From positions 1-7,499 of the forward strand of contig JAIRPA010000016.1 in the NCBI GenBank assembly GCA_031257235.1: DNA of 7,499 bases. Direction: 5' to 3'. Shown here in pieces: positions 5,549-7,499 of the stretch. The position numbers and the translations under genes were made by a program. The notes under the pieces are model-generated. The model was not told where the DNA came from. It saw nothing but the letters and a program-made list of their open reading frames with translations, and made no database searches. Within the stretch, counting starts at the first letter, position 1, and every line of letters starts with the position of its first letter. The DNA is from Burkholderiales bacterium (lineage in GTDB: Bacteria; Pseudomonadota; Gammaproteobacteria; Burkholderiales; Casimicrobiaceae).

Positions 5549-6181
5549 ATGATTCGTTCTCTACGGTTTGGCACTTGCGCTTGCATATTTCTGACCCTTT
5601 TGGCGTTGGCGGCAGGCTCTTTTGCGGCGGATGGCACAGACGCAAAAAGGCGCGCGTTCAAATGGACGGATGCCAATGGCGTTGTCCATTATTCTGATAC
5701 CTTACCTCCCGAAGCCGCAAACCGCGAGCGTTCCGAGTTAGATCGCCAGGGCCGCACCCGCAGAACGGTTGACCCCAACGCCGTCGCAAAAAGTGCGGCG
5801 GAAAAAGACAAAGCCGATTCACAAAATACGATTGCGCCACGCGATCGCGCCTTATTGGCGTCCTATCTTACCGAGCAAGACTTTGATGTGGCTCGGAGTA
5901 AAGCACTTGTCGCCGTCGATCAACAGGTCTCATCGGAACAGCTGATGTTAAAACAACGGTTAGATCGAAAAGGCGTCCTCTTGAAAGATCAGGCGGCGGG
6001 CTTGGTGACTCCCATCGGTGAATTGGAATCTCTTGATTTTGAAATATCGCGTCTGGAGGTCAGCTTGAGGCGTCTGCAAACCGAGCGCGATAAGATTTCC
6101 ATCAAGTATCAAATTGATAAAGACCGCTGGTTGGAACTCAAGAAAAAGTCGGAAGAGATTTCACAAAACGCCACCCATTAA
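5549..6181 (+). CDS. Secreted DUF4124-domain protein with C-terminal coiled coil
   Basis: From ATG 5549 the product has 210 residues. MIRSLRFG plus the hydrophobic stretch 9-23 and GSFA|A at 26/27 make a standard signal peptide, so it is periplasmic. The DUF4124 core AFKWTDANGVVHYSDTLPPEA (36-56) is clear; this domain is common in beta- and gammaproteobacteria and has no established activity. A charged, low-complexity linker follows, then a helical segment at about 107-205 rich in Leu, Glu, Lys and Arg (LESLDFEISRLEVSLRRLQ) that should form a coiled coil. The frame stays open upstream to ATG 5390, but that start would place the signal peptide about 60 residues inside the protein. The ATG at 5513 sits in a hairpin. 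None of the three has a strong ribosome site. aroE begins 33 bases downstream, so the two are likely co-transcribed. Confidence 0.85.
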   Translation: MIRSLRFGTCACIFLTLLALAAGSFAADGTDAKRRAFKWTDANGVVHYSDTLPPEAANRERSELDRQGRTRRTVDPNAVAKSAAEKDKADSQNTIAPRDRALLASYLTEQDFDVARSKALVAVDQQVSSEQLMLKQRLDRKGVLLKDQAAGLVTPIGELESLDFEISRLEVSLRRLQTERDKISIKYQIDKDRWLELKKKSEEISQNATH

Positions 6182-6214
6182 AATGCGGATTTTGTCGGTG
6201 GGCGGTCGTCAAAA

Positions 6215-7051
6215 ATGACAACAAAACGTTTCGCGGTGGTCGGAAATCCCATCGCGCATTCCTTGTCACCCGTCATTCATGCCGCGTTTGCGCGCGCACT
6301 AAAAATTCCTTTGATCTATGAACGCATGGAGCCGGTCGTCGACCGAACGGGCGAGGCTTTTTTGATTGAGGTGAAGCGTTTTTTTGGAGAGGGAGGGGCG
6401 GGGCTCAACGTCACTGCGCCTTTCAAGCAAATGGCGTTTGCGGCGGCAAAAGAAGTCTCCGACGTGGTGCAAAATGCCGAAGCCGCGAACACCTTAACGG
6501 CTCTTTCGGGAGAAGCATGGCGCGCCGATAACACCGATGGGATAGGGCTTCAACGCGATCTTATGCGTCATTTGGGTCGTTTAAATGATGCAAGAATTTT
6601 GATCTACGGCGCGGGCGGTGCCGTCTCCGGGGTCTTACATCATTTGCTTTCGTCCGGCGTAAAGGTCTTTATTTATAACCGCACGCTCGAAAAGGCACAA
6701 CATCTTGCCGACAAATTTCACTCGGACGGCGAAATAACCGTGTTGCCGTCCATCGGGCGTGAGACCGTCTCCCATCCTTTTGATTGTGTGATCCACGCGA
6801 CAAGCGTGCGAACCCTGCCGACCGGAATAACTTTGTGGAATGACGCCCTTTATTCTGACCGGACGTTTTATTACGACATGGGGTACGCGGCAGAAGATAC
6901 GGCTTTTTTGAGCTGGGTCAAATCTCGCGGAAGCGCGCGTTTATGCAACGGGTTGGGGATGTTGGTGGAACAAGCGGCTGAAAGTTTCTTTATTTGGCAT
7001 GGCATATTGCCGGAAGTCGAGCCCGTGTTGCGGGATTTGCGGGCGAGATGA
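6215..7051 (+). CDS. aroE: Shikimate dehydrogenase (NADP+)
   Basis: AroE reduces 3-dehydroshikimate to shikimate with NADPH in the chorismate pathway, in the cytoplasm. The 278-residue length is typical. Motifs are VVGNPIAHSLSPVIH (8-22) with the shikimate-binding SLS, GLNVTAPFKQ (63-72) with catalytic Lys71, ADNTDGIGL (104-112) with catalytic Asp108, the dinucleotide loop GAGGA (132-136), NRT (155-157) whose Arg reads the NADP 2'-phosphate, DMGYAAEDTAFL (221-232) and NGLGMLVEQAAESFFIWHG (245-263). The usual NATSVG reads HATSVR here, a minor change near the cofactor site. The ribosome site (GGTGGG about 11 bases before the ATG) is mediocre. It probably shares the promoter of the DUF4124 gene. 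Downstream there is only a weak 7-pair, long-loop repeat (7052-7058 with 7086-7092) and no clear terminator. Confidence 0.96.
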   Translation: MTTKRFAVVGNPIAHSLSPVIHAAFARALKIPLIYERMEPVVDRTGEAFLIEVKRFFGEGGAGLNVTAPFKQMAFAAAKEVSDVVQNAEAANTLTALSGEAWRADNTDGIGLQRDLMRHLGRLNDARILIYGAGGAVSGVLHHLLSSGVKVFIYNRTLEKAQHLADKFHSDGEITVLPSIGRETVSHPFDCVIHATSVRTLPTGITLWNDALYSDRTFYYDMGYAAEDTAFLSWVKSRGSARLCNGLGMLVEQAAESFFIWHGILPEVEPVLRDLRAR

Positions 7052-7211
7052 CCAAAATAAACATCATTGTCATTCAATGTAATTCATTTTGGATAAAAAT
7101 AGCCAAATAATGCTTTAATCATCGCCATATTGCGTGATATGCGCATTTTGTTGTTTTTTCGATGGGGAGTGTTAAATTTGTGTGACACGAAAAAAAAACC
7201 TGAAAAACCTC

Positions 7212-7239
7212 TTGCATTGCCAAAAATTTATGATAGACT
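7212..7239 (+). promoter_or_regulatory. Candidate sigma-70 promoter of hcp
   Basis: TTGCAT (7212-7217) and TAGACT (7234-7239) are 16 bases apart, and a TG at 7231-7232 gives an extended -10. The start of transcription would be near 7246, leaving a leader of about 93 bases before the hcp ATG. A short dyad GTGT-G-ACAC (7180-7188) lies upstream where an activator or repressor could bind. The whole 7052-7338 gap is AT-rich and holds no open frame I would call. A sigma-54 site, used by some hcp genes, was looked for here and not found. Confidence 0.45.
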
Positions 7240-7327
7240 TCACACATCTTTTAATTTGTCGTAACAGACAATATGTGCAGTTGCAATAACGTTACAAACC
7301 ATGATGCTATTTTTATTACTTAATTTT

Positions 7328-7331
7328 GGAG
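7328..7331 (+). promoter_or_regulatory. Shine-Dalgarno GGAG of hcp
   Basis: GGAG lies seven bases before ATG 7339, inside an AT-rich leader that should be open to ribosomes. It fits a highly expressed gene. Confidence 0.7.
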
Positions 7332-7338
7332 ATATACA

Positions 7339-7499
7339 ATGAAAGATATTTATTTAAAATTTGACAACCCGACCATCAAAGGCGAATCGCAAGACAAAGA
7401 CCACGCTGATTGGATCGAAGTAGGTTCCTGGACAGCCGCGATGAAACAACCGCGTTCGGTGACGGCTTCCACCGCCGGTGGTCACACCAGCGAACGTAC
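7339..7499 (+). CDS. hcp: Hcp, type VI secretion tube protein (partial, 5' end only)
   Basis: Fifty-three complete codons are present before the window edge. MKDIYLKF, IKGESQDKDHADWIEVGSW (14-31) and QPRSVTASTAGGHTSER (37-53) match the start of the Hcp family, in which hexameric rings stack into the inner tube that the T6SS sheath fires out of the cell. The family is usually about 160-170 residues, so roughly one third is visible. The start is firm: GGAG seven bases upstream, with the standard MxxIYLK opening. It has its own intergenic region and promoter candidate rather than sharing the aroE transcript. Whether it heads a T6SS cluster or is an orphan effector-carrier copy cannot be told here. 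Confidence 0.93.
   Translation, partial: MKDIYLKFDNPTIKGESQDKDHADWIEVGSWTAAMKQPRSVTASTAGGHTSER

Noticed and set aside
5567..5586. TGGCAC...TTGC resembling a sigma-54 promoter
   Set aside because: The GG-GC spacing is one base too long and it lies within the signal-peptide codons of the DUF4124 gene.
7052..7092. CCAAAAT...ATTTTGG inverted repeat as the aroE terminator
   Set aside because: It has seven AT-rich pairs with a 27-base loop and no T-run; too weak to call.

Overview
The window looks like an ordinary stretch of chromosome from a proteobacterium of moderate GC, most likely a betaproteobacterium or a close gammaproteobacterial relative. The pointers are a NagZ with the beta/gamma layout, a DUF4124 protein next to aroE, a class-1-like Hcp of the type VI secretion system, and Aat of the N-end rule pathway. 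The affiliation is inferred from family resemblance, not from a search.

Layout. Bases 1-2619 (+) hold a compact operon. It starts with the end of a probable outer-membrane beta-barrel gene. A secreted protein with a degenerate FMN-binding-like fold follows from a GTG start at 131, then a MacB/FtsX-type ABC permease (754-1935) and its ATPase (1936-2619). The junctions are a 10-base gap, an ATGA overlap and a zero-base gap, each with a good Shine-Dalgarno, so the genes are almost certainly co-transcribed. The trio probably moves or extracts a substrate at the inner membrane or periplasm; the substrate cannot be read from the sequence.

The ATPase runs tail-to-tail into aat on the minus strand, and the two reading frames overlap by 33 bases. 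Bases 3283-4069 carry no convincing gene. They hold hairpins, a strong minus-strand intrinsic terminator and two nearly identical 18-base direct repeats resembling insertion-sequence ends. nagZ (4070-5125, minus) follows, for peptidoglycan recycling. After a poorly explained 420-base stretch come a secreted DUF4124 coiled-coil protein and aroE (shikimate dehydrogenase), probably one plus-strand unit.

Bases 7052-7338 are AT-rich and carry a plausible extended -10 promoter. They lead into hcp, the type VI secretion tube protein, which is cut by the window edge after 53 codons. A T6SS gene set may continue to the right, though hcp can also stand alone.

Most of the window is housekeeping. The parts least explained by known genes are the hairpin-rich region 3505-3751, the repeat pair around it, and the biological role of the FMN-like/ABC trio. 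I see no CRISPR array, tRNA, rRNA or intact transposase, and nothing that clearly amounts to a new biological system.
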